This document shows, in pieces, positions 19,653-28,947 of a stretch of DNA of 48,370 nt. Numbering within the stretch: the first letter of the stretch is position 1; each line of letters starts with the position of its first letter. This DNA is from an uncultured Clostridium sp. (GTDB lineage: Bacteria > Bacillota > Clostridia > TANB77 > CAG-508): contig USDL01000009.1 of the NCBI GenBank assembly GCA_900553365.1, positions 1-48,370 on the forward strand, in the 5' to 3' direction. Made by a program: the position numbers and the translations under genes. The notes under the pieces were generated by a model. It was not told the DNA's origin, searched no databases, and saw only the letters and a program-made list of their open reading frames with translations.

Positions 19653-20406
19653 TTATTTCTCTTGCTTTTACTATAATTCTATGCTCATCACTTGCATTGG
19701 TACATGTTATTAAAGTAACTTCTCTTTTTCCATCTGTTAATTGAGAGGTGCAACTTGTATCTGTATCTACTGTTGTATATTTATCATATACAGCATATTG
19801 CAAAGTTTTTCCAAATGTATCTGTTATTTCAATAATATCACCATTTGTTAATCTTGGTACTTTACTAAAGAATTGTGAATTTCTATAATTGTGACCTACT
19901 ATGCAAAGATTACCTATTTCGTTTGGATTTGCTCCATGGAATTTAACAGGTGCAATTTTTAGCAATGTATCATAACTTTCTGTATCACTTGATAATATTG
20001 GATACTGACAGTTAATTGATGGTATGTATATTTGGCCTATTGTATAATAAATTGTGCCATCTTTTGCCTCTACTTTTTGCTCTTCTGGTATTTCTATTTC
20101 TCTTTCTACTATTACTTTTTCAATTTCTTCAACATTTATAGCTTGACCATTATCACTTTTTCCATTTAAAATCATTACAACAGCTTGTTCTTCTATTACT
20201 TGACTTTCTGGTTGTATTTGCATAGCTCCTAGAATTTCTCTAGATACTGCCTCGCTTTTGTTTCTATCATAAGCTGAGCAAATACCATAAGTTGATAGTC
20301 CAATAAGTGCAAAAACAGATAAAAAGAATTCCATTTTAAATAGCTTCTTTTTTTTCTTCATTGCTGGTGTAACGTATACTTTTTGAGTTATTAAAATTTG
20401 ATTCAT
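19648..20406 (-). CDS. sortase (cysteine transpeptidase)
   Basis: 252 residues: cytoplasmic basic N-terminus, one membrane helix at about 25-45, a linker rich in Glu, and a C-terminal sortase beta-barrel (about 118-252). The catalytic triad is visible as H172 (VGHNYRN), C235 (TLITC) and R243 (EHRIIVKA). Sortases anchor surface proteins with a C-terminal sorting motif to the wall or to pili. Subclass is not certain; the TLxTC motif and length suggest class D or E rather than A. The start is placed at ATG 20406 (RBS AAAGGCAGG) rather than 20442. It is the last gene of an ispG-ispH-sortase run and lies near the two surface proteins, whose ends lack a textbook LPXTG, so the pair may be its substrates (inference). 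Confidence 0.9.
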   Translation of the reverse strand: MNQILITQKVYVTPAMKKKKKLFKMEFFLSVFALIGLSTYGICSAYDRNKSEAVSREILGAMQIQPESQVIEEQAVVMILNGKSDNGQAINVEEIEKVIVEREIEIPEEQKVEAKDGTIYYTIGQIYIPSINCQYPILSSDTESYDTLLKIAPVKFHGANPNEIGNLCIVGHNYRNSQFFSKVPRLTNGDIIEITDTFGKTLQYAVYDKYTTVDTDTSCTSQLTDGKREVTLITCTNASDEHRIIVKAREIK

Positions 20407-20449
20407 TTTTACCTGCCTTTCTTTTTTTTTAATAATTTCCAATTTTATT

Positions 20450-21305
20450 TTAACACATTTTTTCTAGTTTTTCAACTACTTTTGTTATACTTTCGTTTGG
20501 TGTAGATGCTCCTGCCATTACGCCGACTTTACTTACACCATTTAATGTTTTTAAGTCTAATTCTTTTTCTGTTTCAATAAATAAAACGGTATTGCAATAT
20601 TGCTTTGCTAATTCATATAGTTTATTTGAATTTGAACTATGTTTGCCTCCAATTATTATCATTGCTTCTGCTTGTTTTGCAATTTTTTCTGTTTCCTCTT
20701 GTCTTTGCTTTGTTGCAGTACATATTGTATTTTTTATTTCTATTTTATTTTCAGGTATTATCTGCTTAATTTTTTTTACAATATTTTCAAAAGTTTCTAA
20801 ACTGTATGTAGTTTGTGAAATTATTAGTATTTTATCTTTATTTGATTTTTTAAATTGGTCTATCGCATTTTCAATTTCATCTTCATTTTCTATTACTGAA
20901 TAGTAATCTCCGCAAAAGCTTATTGTTCCAATCATTTCTGGATGTGTTGCTTTTCCTATAATAAATATATAATAGTCCTCTTTAGAATAATCTTGTGCTA
21001 TATTATGTATTTTCAATACTTTTGGGCAAGTTAAATCAATTACTTCAATATTTAACTCTTTAGCCCTCTTATATGTATCTTTTGTAACCCCATGTGACCT
21101 AATAATAACTTTATTTTGGGCTTCTTCTATATTTTCTATAAATTTCATGCCATTGCTAGTTAAATTTTCTGTTACCTGTTTATTATGTACTAGTTCTCCT
21201 AAACAGCTTATATTTTTATCTTTTTCTAATTCTTCTCCGAGCCTTTGTTACAGCATTTTTCACGCCAAAGCAAAAGCCTGCTGTTTCTCCAATAATAATT
21301 TCCAT
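20450..21305 (-). CDS. ispH: 4-hydroxy-3-methylbut-2-enyl diphosphate reductase, joined across a +1 frameshift at CGG
   Basis: Last enzyme of the MEP isoprenoid pathway, reducing HMBPP to IPP and DMAPP with a [4Fe-4S] cluster. Joined length is 284 residues, normal for the family. Cluster ligands are C12 (GFCFGV), the Cys of LTCPKV and the Cys of TICTAT. Substrate motifs RSHGV, THPE and SSNSNK are present. C12 is encoded before the frame change and the other two Cys after it, so an active enzyme needs both frames. The zero frame runs 22 codons to CGG (complement of 21237-21239), then seven nonsense codons to a stop. Dropping the C gives G-EELEKDKNISCLGELVHN, the expected family sequence. RBS AGGAGA precedes ATG 21305. 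It follows ispG by 13 nt. Confidence 0.9.
21237..21239 (-). other. CGG +1 frameshift site in ispH
   Basis: Zero-frame codon 23 is CGG, context GCT CGG AGA AGA. The +1 reading GCT-(C)-GGA GAA GAA TTA continues the family sequence. Confidence 0.7.
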
Positions 21306-21318
21306 AACTAGTCTCCTA

Positions 21319-22371
21319 TTATAATTTCATAATTTCCTCTTTTAGCACTTTTACAATTTCTTCCTGTTTAACTTTTCTAACTATTTCACCTTTTTTAAAT
21401 AGCAAGCCTTCTTTTACTCCTCCTGCAATTCCTATATCTGCGTGTTTTGCTTCCTCTGGTCCGTTTACAGCACACCCCATAACTGCTACTGTTATATCTT
21501 TATTTATTGTTTGCAGAAAATCTTCCATTTCATTTGCAATAGGAATTAAATCATATTGTATTCTTCCACATGTTGGGCAAGCAATAAGTGTTGGAGATTT
21601 ATATAATTTACAATCTTTTAAAATTTCCTTTGCAACTTTAATTTCTTTAACTGGATCAGCAGATAAGGATACTCTTATTGTATCTCCAATTCCTTCCTTT
21701 AGTAAAATTCCTAGACCTATACTTGAAGATACTGTTCCACTAAATTCTGTTCCAGCATGTGTTACTCCTAGGTGTAATGGATATTGTATAGTTTTTGCAG
21801 CCTCTTCATAGCTTTCAATACATAAATCTAAGTCTGAAGCTTTTAAAGATATTGCAATATCAAAAAAGTTTAAGTCTTCTAAGATTCTTATATGTCTTAA
21901 ACCACTCTCTACCATGCCTTTTGCAGTTGGTTTATCATTATATTTTTGTAGAATATCCTTTGGCATTGAACCACTATTTACGCCTATTCTTATAGGTATC
22001 TTTCTTTCTTTGCAAATATCTACTACTTGCTTTACTCTATCTATTGAGCCAATGTTTCCTGGATTAATTCTAATTTTATCTACGCCAGCTTTTGCTGCCT
22101 CCAAAGCAATTCTATAATTAAAGTGTATATCTGCAACAACTGGTATATGTATTTGTTTTTTTATTTCTTTTATTGCTCTTGCATCTTCTTCATCTAAACA
22201 TGCAACTCGAATTATTTCACATCCTGCTTCTTCTAGTTTCAAAATTTGTTCTACTGTTGCTTTTACATCTTTCGTTTTTGTATTTGTCATTGATTGAATT
22301 ACAACTTTGTTTTGTCCTCCAATTTGAACTCCACCTACAAATATTTTTCTTGTTTCATTTCTCTTTACCAT
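21319..22371 (-). CDS. ispG: (E)-4-hydroxy-3-methylbut-2-enyl-diphosphate synthase
   Basis: MEP-pathway enzyme just before IspH. 350 residues: TIM-barrel part with VGGVQIGGQNKVVIQSMTNT, VADIHFNYRIAL, KIRINPGNIG, and VTHAGTE. The C-terminal iron-sulfur domain has cluster cysteines in ACPTCGR and GCAVNGPEEA, and ends GIAGGVKEG. Intact frame. Start ATG 22371 has AGGTGA upstream. It heads the ispG-ispH-sortase run, so the organism makes isoprenoids through MEP, which makes ispH essential. Confidence 0.95.
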   Translation of the reverse strand: MVKRNETRKIFVGGVQIGGQNKVVIQSMTNTKTKDVKATVEQILKLEEAGCEIIRVACLDEEDARAIKEIKKQIHIPVVADIHFNYRIALEAAKAGVDKIRINPGNIGSIDRVKQVVDICKERKIPIRIGVNSGSMPKDILQKYNDKPTAKGMVESGLRHIRILEDLNFFDIAISLKASDLDLCIESYEEAAKTIQYPLHLGVTHAGTEFSGTVSSSIGLGILLKEGIGDTIRVSLSADPVKEIKVAKEILKDCKLYKSPTLIACPTCGRIQYDLIPIANEMEDFLQTINKDITVAVMGCAVNGPEEAKHADIGIAGGVKEGLLFKKGEIVRKVKQEEIVKVLKEEIMKL

Positions 22372-22418
22372 TTTTAAATCACCTATTTAATTTTATCATT
22401 AAATTTTACTAAAAGCAA

Positions 22419-22447
22419 TTGTTTCCAATAAAATTACATGATATAAT
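22419..22447 (+). promoter_or_regulatory. promoter of the 624-residue protein gene
   Basis: TTGTTT (22419-22424), 17-nt spacer, extended -10 TGATATAAT (22439-22447). Confidence 0.6.
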
Positions 22448-22487
22448 AGTTATGATGTAATATTGTCATCTAAAAACGGAGGTTTAT

Positions 22488-24362
22488 ATGGATAATAACG
22501 TTGTAGATATAAATAATCTAACAGATGAAACAAAACAAAAATTAAGAGATTTTGATGAGCAAGAAGCATATTTCCTTCTTTGTGAGATTTTTGCAAATGC
22601 ACAAGCTTCAAAAGATTATGCAAAATTTCAAACTGACCTTGCAGAGTGGAAAAAGCACTATCCAATAGATTTGTTTAGTGAAAATTTAAAAAGAAAAATA
22701 AAATATATGTTAAGTAAAGAATTTTTAGATACCATACTTAAGGATTTTACAGCATTTGATGAGTTATCTAAAAAAGATCCAGCCGTTGGCTTAGAAAAGT
22801 TACGTAAGGTTTTAGATAAGGCAGAAAAACATAAAGATAAAAAACAATTAGATAAAGATTTAGATAAACTTTATAAAGAATATCCATTAGATTTTTTGAA
22901 GGAAAAATATCCTCATATTGTTAAACTTCTTACTAGCCAAGCAAATATTGATAAAGTTCTTCAAAAATTTGATTCAGATCTTGCTTATGACGAATTAATT
23001 AAGATAACAGAGCATCCTGAAGAATTTAAAAATTTTGATGAATATAAGAATGTTCTTGAGGAATACCAAAAAAACTTTCCAGTTGATGATTTTAGCGATA
23101 AATATAAATCACAAGTTCAAAACATTCTTAATGAAAATTTAGACGAAAAAAAGGCAACTGAGTTATTTTCTATATCTTATTTTGATTTAAGTAATGGCGA
23201 GGTGGTTGACCTAAATTTAACTCAAAACTTTAGCTTATTAGAACGCAATGCTCGTACTGAATTTTTCAAAATTGTTGATAACAATATTGAAAATATACCA
23301 GCTTTATATGACTGGACTTGCAAATATGCAAGATACATAAACTCTTTTGATATTAATACTAAAAATACCATTGTATCTAGTTTAATGAAAAGGTATTATC
23401 ATGAATTACCAACATTGCCTGATTACAGAATTCCAGAATTAACTGACTTTGATGATAATTTATCCATTGAAGATAGTATTAACGATATTAATAAAATGAA
23501 AAAAAATACTGTTATTCAACTTTTAGGAATTTTATCTACTGGTAATGAACTTTCAAAGGATGATTGCAGAAGATTAAGCTCAAATAATAAGCAAATAAAA
23601 GAAATAGCTATTAAATCTATTGATTATGAGTTGTTTAATTTTATGGAAAATAAGGAAGAAGAAGAACTTACTTTTGACCAAAATACTTCTTTATACCTAA
23701 ATCCAACGTCAAGTTCTTCAGGAGCTGGTGGTTCTTCACCTATTGCTACTCTTGATAATAATGTTCCAGAAATTTCTGGGGAAGAAATAGAATTACAAAA
23801 TAGCTTAGATAAAGAGCCAGAGCCAGTTATTGAACAATCTCCAACAATGGAAAGTGATTCTAAGGAAGAACCTAACCAAGAAGAAAATACAGAATTAGAT
23901 GTGCAACCTGAGCTAGAACAAGAGCAGAAACCTGCACAAGAAATTCAACAAGCAATTAGCCTTGAGCAAAAAGAAGAAACAAAACCTGAAGTTCAACCTA
24001 TACAAGAACCAGAGAATGAGCAAGTGCAGGAACTAGAGCAAGAGCAAACCCAAGAGTCTCAGCCTGAACAGACAAAAGAAATTAAACAAGTTTCTGTTCC
24101 TACATTTGAGAAAGAACCTGAGCCAGAAATTAAGGTTAAAAATGAGCCAGAAAAAGAATTAAATCAACCTGTATCTCAAGAGCCTTCTTCAAATGATGTA
24201 GAAATTAAAGTTGAATTAGAAACGGAATTAAATAAATCAGAATCCAAAACAAATGTATATAAAAAAGGCAGTACTTTTGGAAAAATTTGGGATTTTTTAA
24301 ATAGAGACATTTCAAATAAACGCCAAAATAATGGATTTGACAGAGATGATGATGAAAGATAA
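22488..24362 (+). CDS. uncharacterised protein with internal repeats and Glu/Gln/Pro-rich tail
   Basis: 624 residues, no signal peptide or membrane helix, function unknown. Residues about 20-240 contain three related helical units of roughly 75-85 residues, each with a motif like YP-I/L-D preceded by a basic helix (LAEWKKHYPIDLF, LDKLYKEYPLDFL, LEEYQKNFPVDDF). A further helical region follows to about residue 400. Residues about 415-585 are low complexity, rich in Glu, Gln and Pro, likely disordered. The end is basic/aromatic (STFGKIWDFLNRDI) and then acidic. RBS GGAGG lies just upstream of ATG 22488. Single-gene unit with its own promoter and terminator. It might be a scaffold or envelope-associated protein, but nothing proves it. 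Confidence 0.75.
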   Translation: MDNNVVDINNLTDETKQKLRDFDEQEAYFLLCEIFANAQASKDYAKFQTDLAEWKKHYPIDLFSENLKRKIKYMLSKEFLDTILKDFTAFDELSKKDPAVGLEKLRKVLDKAEKHKDKKQLDKDLDKLYKEYPLDFLKEKYPHIVKLLTSQANIDKVLQKFDSDLAYDELIKITEHPEEFKNFDEYKNVLEEYQKNFPVDDFSDKYKSQVQNILNENLDEKKATELFSISYFDLSNGEVVDLNLTQNFSLLERNARTEFFKIVDNNIENIPALYDWTCKYARYINSFDINTKNTIVSSLMKRYYHELPTLPDYRIPELTDFDDNLSIEDSINDINKMKKNTVIQLLGILSTGNELSKDDCRRLSSNNKQIKEIAIKSIDYELFNFMENKEEEELTFDQNTSLYLNPTSSSSGAGGSSPIATLDNNVPEISGEEIELQNSLDKEPEPVIEQSPTMESDSKEEPNQEENTELDVQPELEQEQKPAQEIQQAISLEQKEETKPEVQPIQEPENEQVQELEQEQTQESQPEQTKEIKQVSVPTFEKEPEPEIKVKNEPEKELNQPVSQEPSSNDVEIKVELETELNKSESKTNVYKKGSTFGKIWDFLNRDISNKRQNNGFDRDDDER

Positions 24363-24389
24363 AAAAACGACCACACGGTCGCTTTTTAT
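24363..24389. terminator. bidirectional terminator between the repeat protein and purB
   Basis: CGACC/GGTCG stem (24367-24371 with 24376-24380) with A-run before and T-run after, so it works for both convergent genes. Confidence 0.8.
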
Positions 24390-24392
24390 TTC

Positions 24393-25826
24393 TTAAACTT
24401 CTAGTTTAACATCAACATCCTGAATTAAACTGTCATATTTTTCCAAGACTGGATTTACATCATTACAAATAAAATCTGTTACTTGGTGTGCTGCCCTGCC
24501 ACATAAATGTTCAGGTTTTAAAATTGCTAGTATTTCGTCCTTAGTTAATCCAAAGCTTGAATCTTCTGCAATTCTTGTAACTAAGTCGTTTGGTCTTCCA
24601 AATTCTTTAACTTGTTTTGCTGCTTCCATTGAGTGAACTCTTATTTTCTCATGTAGTTCTTGTCTATCTCCACCCTTTAAAACTGAATTCATAAGTATTT
24701 CTTCTGTTCCCATAAATGGCAATTCTTCCATTATATTTGCTCTTATTCTGTTTTCGTATACGACTATTCCCTGTGTTATATTTGCATATATTTTTAATAT
24801 TCCATCAACAGCTAAAAAGCTTTCTGGAACACATATTCTTTTATTAGCAGAATCATCTAATGTTCTTTCTAACCATTGTGTGCTTGTTGTTATTTTTGTG
24901 TCATTTGCCAAAGCAATTACATGTCTTGAAAGTGAGTTTATTCTTTCACTTCTCATTGGATTTCTTTTATATGCCATTGCTGATGAACCTATTTGCTTAC
25001 TTTCAAATGGCTCTTCTAGCTCTTTTTCATGTTGTAGTAGTCTCATATCATTAGCAAATTTTGATGCACTTTCAGCAATTCCTGCTAAGCAATTTAAAAC
25101 TCTTGAATCAACTTTTCTTGTATATGTTTGGCCAGATACAGAAAATGTTTTTTCAAATCCCATTTTTTCTGCAATTTTATTATCTATTTGTTTAACTTTT
25201 TCTTCATCTTTAAATAACTTCATAAAGCTTTCGCTTGTTCCTGTTGTACCTTTACATCCTAATAGTTTTAAGTGTTCCTCTACAAATTCTAGCTCTTGCA
25301 AGTCTTCTAATAAATCTTGCATCCAAAGTGTTGCACGTTTTCCAACAGTTGTTAATTGCGCTGGTTGGAAATGTGTATATCCTAGACATGGAACATCTTT
25401 ATATGTATCAGCAAACTTTTTTAGGTTACTTATTACAAGAATTAATTTTTGTTTAATTAATCCTAATGCCTGTTTCATAATTATTATATCTGTATTATCT
25501 GTAACATAGCATGAAGTTGCTCCTAGATGAATTATTGGCTTTGCTTTTGGGCATTTTGTTCCAAATTCGTACACATGTGCCATTACATCATGTCTACATT
25601 CTTTTTCTCTTTTTTCTACAACCTCATAATCAATGTTATCAACATTTGCCTTCATTTCATTTATTTGTTCATCTGTAATATCTAATCCTAGTTCTTTTTC
25701 AGTTTCTGCAAGAGCAACCCATAGTTTTCTCCAAGTTGAATATTTTGTGTTATTAGAGAATAATCTACTCATTTCTAAACTTGCATATCTTCCACTCAAT
25801 GGTGTTACATAGATATTATTTTCCAT
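24393..25826 (-). CDS. purB: adenylosuccinate lyase
   Basis: Cleaves SAICAR in de novo IMP synthesis and adenylosuccinate in AMP synthesis. 477 residues with the fumarase/aspartase-superfamily signature SSAMAYKRNPMRSERI near residues 288-303. Other active-site motifs are HLGATSCYVTDN and KGTTGTSESF, and HMxH-like RHDVMAHVYEF. Intact and of usual length. It directly follows mreC on the same strand, in the place where mreD is found in many relatives. Confidence 0.95.
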   Translation of the reverse strand: MENNIYVTPLSGRYASLEMSRLFSNNTKYSTWRKLWVALAETEKELGLDITDEQINEMKANVDNIDYEVVEKREKECRHDVMAHVYEFGTKCPKAKPIIHLGATSCYVTDNTDIIIMKQALGLIKQKLILVISNLKKFADTYKDVPCLGYTHFQPAQLTTVGKRATLWMQDLLEDLQELEFVEEHLKLLGCKGTTGTSESFMKLFKDEEKVKQIDNKIAEKMGFEKTFSVSGQTYTRKVDSRVLNCLAGIAESASKFANDMRLLQHEKELEEPFESKQIGSSAMAYKRNPMRSERINSLSRHVIALANDTKITTSTQWLERTLDDSANKRICVPESFLAVDGILKIYANITQGIVVYENRIRANIMEELPFMGTEEILMNSVLKGGDRQELHEKIRVHSMEAAKQVKEFGRPNDLVTRIAEDSSFGLTKDEILAILKPEHLCGRAAHQVTDFICNDVNPVLEKYDSLIQDVDVKLEV

Positions 25827-25840
25827 TTATATCAATCCCT

Positions 25841-26650
25841 TCATTTAATAATTACCAATACTGTTTCTAATTTTGAAAAATCAACTGCTGGTTCTATTAG
25901 TGCATATTTTTCTGTTATGTTTGGAGCTTCTTTAATTTCTATTAATCTTCCAATTCTTAATCCCTTAGGATATATTCCTCCAAGTCCTGATGTTTCAACA
26001 TCATCGTTTAAAACTAAGTCAGCATCTGCACTTATATATGTTGCCTTTAATAAATTGCTATCACCTAAATTGCCCTTTACTATTATGTTATCTCTTGATA
26101 TATTCATTATTGCACTTACACTACTTGAAGAATCTATTATTGGTTGAACTTTTGAGGTGGTCTCTGTGCTTGATATAACATGTCCTACTACTCCTTTTTC
26201 TGAAACAACAGGCATGTTTTTGCTTACGCCCTCACTTTTTCCAACATTTATTACTATTGTACTTGTTAAATTGCTCAAATCTCTGTCTATTATATATGCT
26301 GGAACTGTTGTATATTTTGTATATTGATCTGTTAAATTTGCATATTCTCGTAATGTTTTATTTTCAGCTTTTATTATTCCAAGTTCACTCAAGTTTTTGC
26401 TAAGTTCTTCGTTTTGCTTCTTTAAATCTTCATTTTCTTTTTTTAAATTATTAATGTCTTCAAAAAATTGATTGTTTTTAGCTATTTTATTTTTTAAATA
26501 AGTAAGTCCATTTTGCACGGGCATTACTAATTTATTTATTATTCCCTCTACATAAGAGAATTTTGAAGTATCAATATTTGTAATAACTACTAAAGTTGTT
26601 AATATTAAAAATGTTATAATAATACCAATTACTCCTGTTTTTTTATTCAT
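25841..26650 (-). CDS. mreC: rod shape-determining protein MreC
   Basis: 269 residues: short cytoplasmic N-terminus, membrane helix at about 8-25, a coiled coil at about 60-95 (NNLKKENEDLKKQNEELSKNL), then the two-domain beta-barrel with GKSEGVSKNMPVVSEKGVVGHV and GLGGIYPKGLRIG. MreC links cytoplasmic MreB filaments to peptidoglycan synthases in the elongasome. It follows mreB by about 30 nt. No mreD homologue is seen after it. Confidence 0.93.
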   Translation of the reverse strand: MNKKTGVIGIIITFLILTTLVVITNIDTSKFSYVEGIINKLVMPVQNGLTYLKNKIAKNNQFFEDINNLKKENEDLKKQNEELSKNLSELGIIKAENKTLREYANLTDQYTKYTTVPAYIIDRDLSNLTSTIVINVGKSEGVSKNMPVVSEKGVVGHVISSTETTSKVQPIIDSSSSVSAIMNISRDNIIVKGNLGDSNLLKATYISADADLVLNDDVETSGLGGIYPKGLRIGRLIEIKEAPNITEKYALIEPAVDFSKLETVLVIIK

Positions 26651-26683
26651 ACTTGCCTCCCATAATGTGCAAAATATTAATCA

Positions 26684-27716
26684 TTATCTTCTCTTTCTTG
26701 CATTTGTTAATATACATTTTAGCTTTTCTAAATCTGCTAAAGTTTTTCCTGTTCCTTTTACTACACATTCTAATGGGTCTTCTGCTACATATACTGGCAT
26801 TTCTATTCTTTGGCTAATTAGGGTGTCTAAATTTCTTATTAATGCTCCCCCTCCAGCAATTACAACTCCTTTTTCAACAATATCTGCTGCTAATTCTGGT
26901 GGCGTTTTCTCAAGTGTTACTTTAACTACATCTATGATTTCTGCTATTGAGTTTTGCATTGCTTCTTGTATTTGAGATGACTTTACAATCGCACTTCTAG
27001 GATACCCTGTTTGTAGGTCTCTTCCTTTTATTTCCATGCTTAATTCTGTCATAAGTGGCATAGCACAGCCTATACCTATTTTTATTTCTTCCGCTTGTGT
27101 AAGGCCAATGGCTAAGCCCAATTCTCTTTTAACATAATTTACTATATCTTCATCTAGTTCATCTCCAGCAATTCTCAAAGAGTTGCTCACAACAATGCCT
27201 CCGTAAAGATATAACTGCAACTTCCGTAGTTCCTCCGCCAATATCAACAATTATATTGCCAGTTGGTTCTGCTACATCTAAGCCTGCTCCAATCGCAGCA
27301 GCCATAGGTTCTTCAATTAAAAATACTTCTTTTGCTCCTGCTCTTAATACTGATTCCTCAACAGCTCTTTCCTCAACTTCAGTTATTCCTGATGGAACAC
27401 CTACTACTACTCTTGGTCTTCCCGCATTATATCTTTGGCATACCTTTGAAACTAAGTTTTTAAGCAAAAGCTGTGTTGCACTAAAATCAGCAATTACACC
27501 ATCTTTCAAAGGTCTTATAGCTGCAATATCCTCTGGAGTTCTTCCAAGCATTTCTTTTGCTTCATATCCTGTTGCTATAATTTCTCCTGTTTTTTTATCA
27601 ATAGCCACAACAGAAGGTTCTTTTAAAACTATTCCTTTTCCTTTTATTGTAACTAATATATTTGCTGTTCCCAAATCAATGCCTATATCTTTACCTTTAA
27701 ACTCTAATAATTTCAT
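26684..27716 (-). CDS. mreB: rod shape-determining actin MreB, joined across a +1 frameshift at CGG
   Basis: Bacterial actin that directs lateral wall synthesis; 343 residues when joined, the usual MreB length. Before the shift: GIDLGTANILV (phosphate 1), GVPSGITEVEERAV, and IIVDIGGGTTEVAVISL (phosphate 2). The zero frame then meets CGG at codon 172 (complement of 27201-27203) and would run into unrelated sequence. Skipping C gives GGIVVSNSLRIAGDELDEDI, the highly conserved continuation, through the adenosine motif GGGALIRNLD and a normal C-terminus. ATG 27716 is preferred to 27725 by its spacing from GAAAGGA. Neither half alone can be functional, and mreB is normally needed in rods, so a real null is improbable. 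Confidence 0.92.
27201..27203 (-). other. CGG +1 frameshift site in mreB
   Basis: Zero-frame codon 172 is CGG, context TCT TTA CGG AGG CAT. The +1 reading TTA-(C)-GGA GGC ATT restores the invariant SLGGI segment of MreB. This is the clearest of the five sites because the protein sequence here is almost invariant. Confidence 0.75.
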
Positions 27717-27743
27717 TATTAACATTCCTTTCTAAAAGCATAG

Positions 27744-28424
27744 TTATTTTAACAATAAACTTTTATATGTGTTATCTCCAATAATAATATGATCTAGTAA
27801 TTGTATTCCCATTACGTCTGCTGCTTCATATAACCTATCTGTAACCTTATAATCACTTTTACTTGGAGTACAATCCCCGCTTGGATGATTGTGTACCAAT
27901 ATTATTTTAGGTGCTTGCATTTTTATTGCTTCTGTTAAAACATCTTTTGGCTCTATACAGCTAAAATTTGCACCTCCAAGTGATATGTTGATAGATTTTA
28001 AAACTACATTTTTACTATTCAATATCAATACTTTTGCTATTTCACGTTTTTCATATTTTAGTTCTGGTATTAGTAAATCTGCTACATCTTTTGGGGTTTT
28101 GATTATTTTTTTCTGGTTGTTTATTGGTCTTGCTATTCTTTTGGTTATCTCACAAATCGCTTTTAGTTGGATTGCTTTTACCTTGCCAATACCTTTAATT
28201 TGCATAAATTCTTCTAATGATATTTCCTGCAAAAATCTTAAGTTGTCTTGTTTTGTATTTTCATTTAGTTTCAATATTTCTTGTGCTATTGAAACCGATG
28301 ACTGTTCTTTTGTTCCTGACTTTATTATTATTGCCAATAATTCTGCATTTGATAAATTTTCTGCTCCATAAATTTCTAATTTTTCATACGGTCTTTCTGA
28401 TAGGGGTAAATCCTTAATTTTCAT
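27744..28424 (-). CDS. radC: RadC family JAMM/DUF2466 protein
   Basis: 226 residues. N-terminal helix-hairpin-helix-like region (LMQIKGIGKVKAIQLKA), C-terminal JAB/MPN metalloprotease-like domain with the metal motif HNHPSGDCTPSKSD. Lies upstream of mreB on the same strand, as in many Firmicutes. Real biochemical role is unknown despite the old DNA-repair name. Confidence 0.92.
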   Translation of the reverse strand: MKIKDLPLSERPYEKLEIYGAENLSNAELLAIIIKSGTKEQSSVSIAQEILKLNENTKQDNLRFLQEISLEEFMQIKGIGKVKAIQLKAICEITKRIARPINNQKKIIKTPKDVADLLIPELKYEKREIAKVLILNSKNVVLKSINISLGGANFSCIEPKDVLTEAIKMQAPKIILVHNHPSGDCTPSKSDYKVTDRLYEAADVMGIQLLDHIIIGDNTYKSLLLK

Positions 28425-28462
28425 TAAAAAATGTCCTTTCCTTTCCCCTCTTACCGTTTTAT

Positions 28463-28720
28463 CTATACTTTTCTATAAACAAATATTGCAATCGCCATAC
28501 CTATTATACTTGCAACATTCATTTTAAACCATAATCCAAAAGTTATTGTAATTACGTGTAAATCTAGTTCTATAGGTGTTGTAAGCCCAAAGCTTTCTCC
28601 ATAAGATAACCACCATAAGAAATCTATCTTAGAAGCAAGTTCGCCTAATAACCCACCAATTACTAATCCTGCAAGTAAAAAAATTATTAGAATCCATACT
28701 TTACTATCTCTTACAGCCAT
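28463..28720 (-). CDS. DUF4321 family small membrane protein
   Basis: 85 residues with a membrane helix near residues 8-28 (ILIIFLLAGLVIGGLLGEL) and another near 60-82. The layout and neighbourhood (radC-mreB) match the DUF4321 family of Clostridia. Function unknown. Good RBS (GGAGGG) upstream. Confidence 0.75.
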   Translation of the reverse strand: MAVRDSKVWILIIFLLAGLVIGGLLGELASKIDFLWWLSYGESFGLTTPIELDLHVITITFGLWFKMNVASIIGMAIAIFVYRKV

Positions 28721-28905
28721 GTTTCCCTCCTTCTTTTGTTTTTCACCTTATTTATTATATATGCAATTCCCAATTTTTTCAAGATGTATGTTTATTTTTT
28801 ATTAAATTTATGCTATAATTTTAAAATCACAATTTTTGTGTATTTTAATAATATATTATAAGGTAAATTTTCCATAATTTTATCATTTATTTTTATATAA
28901 CATAG

Positions 28906-28914
28906 TGGTATAAT
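28906..28914 (+). promoter_or_regulatory. extended -10 promoter of mecA
   Basis: TGGTATAAT at 28906-28914, about 34 nt before the mecA start; weak -35. Confidence 0.5.
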
Positions 28915-28947
28915 TATATTATTAAAATATTTGGAGGTATTCGTTTA

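Noticed and set aside
27181..27210. Upstream Shine-Dalgarno plus stop-type stimulators like those of prfB at the shift sites
   Set aside because: I looked at the bases before all five CGG sites and saw no shared purine-rich box or common preceding codon.
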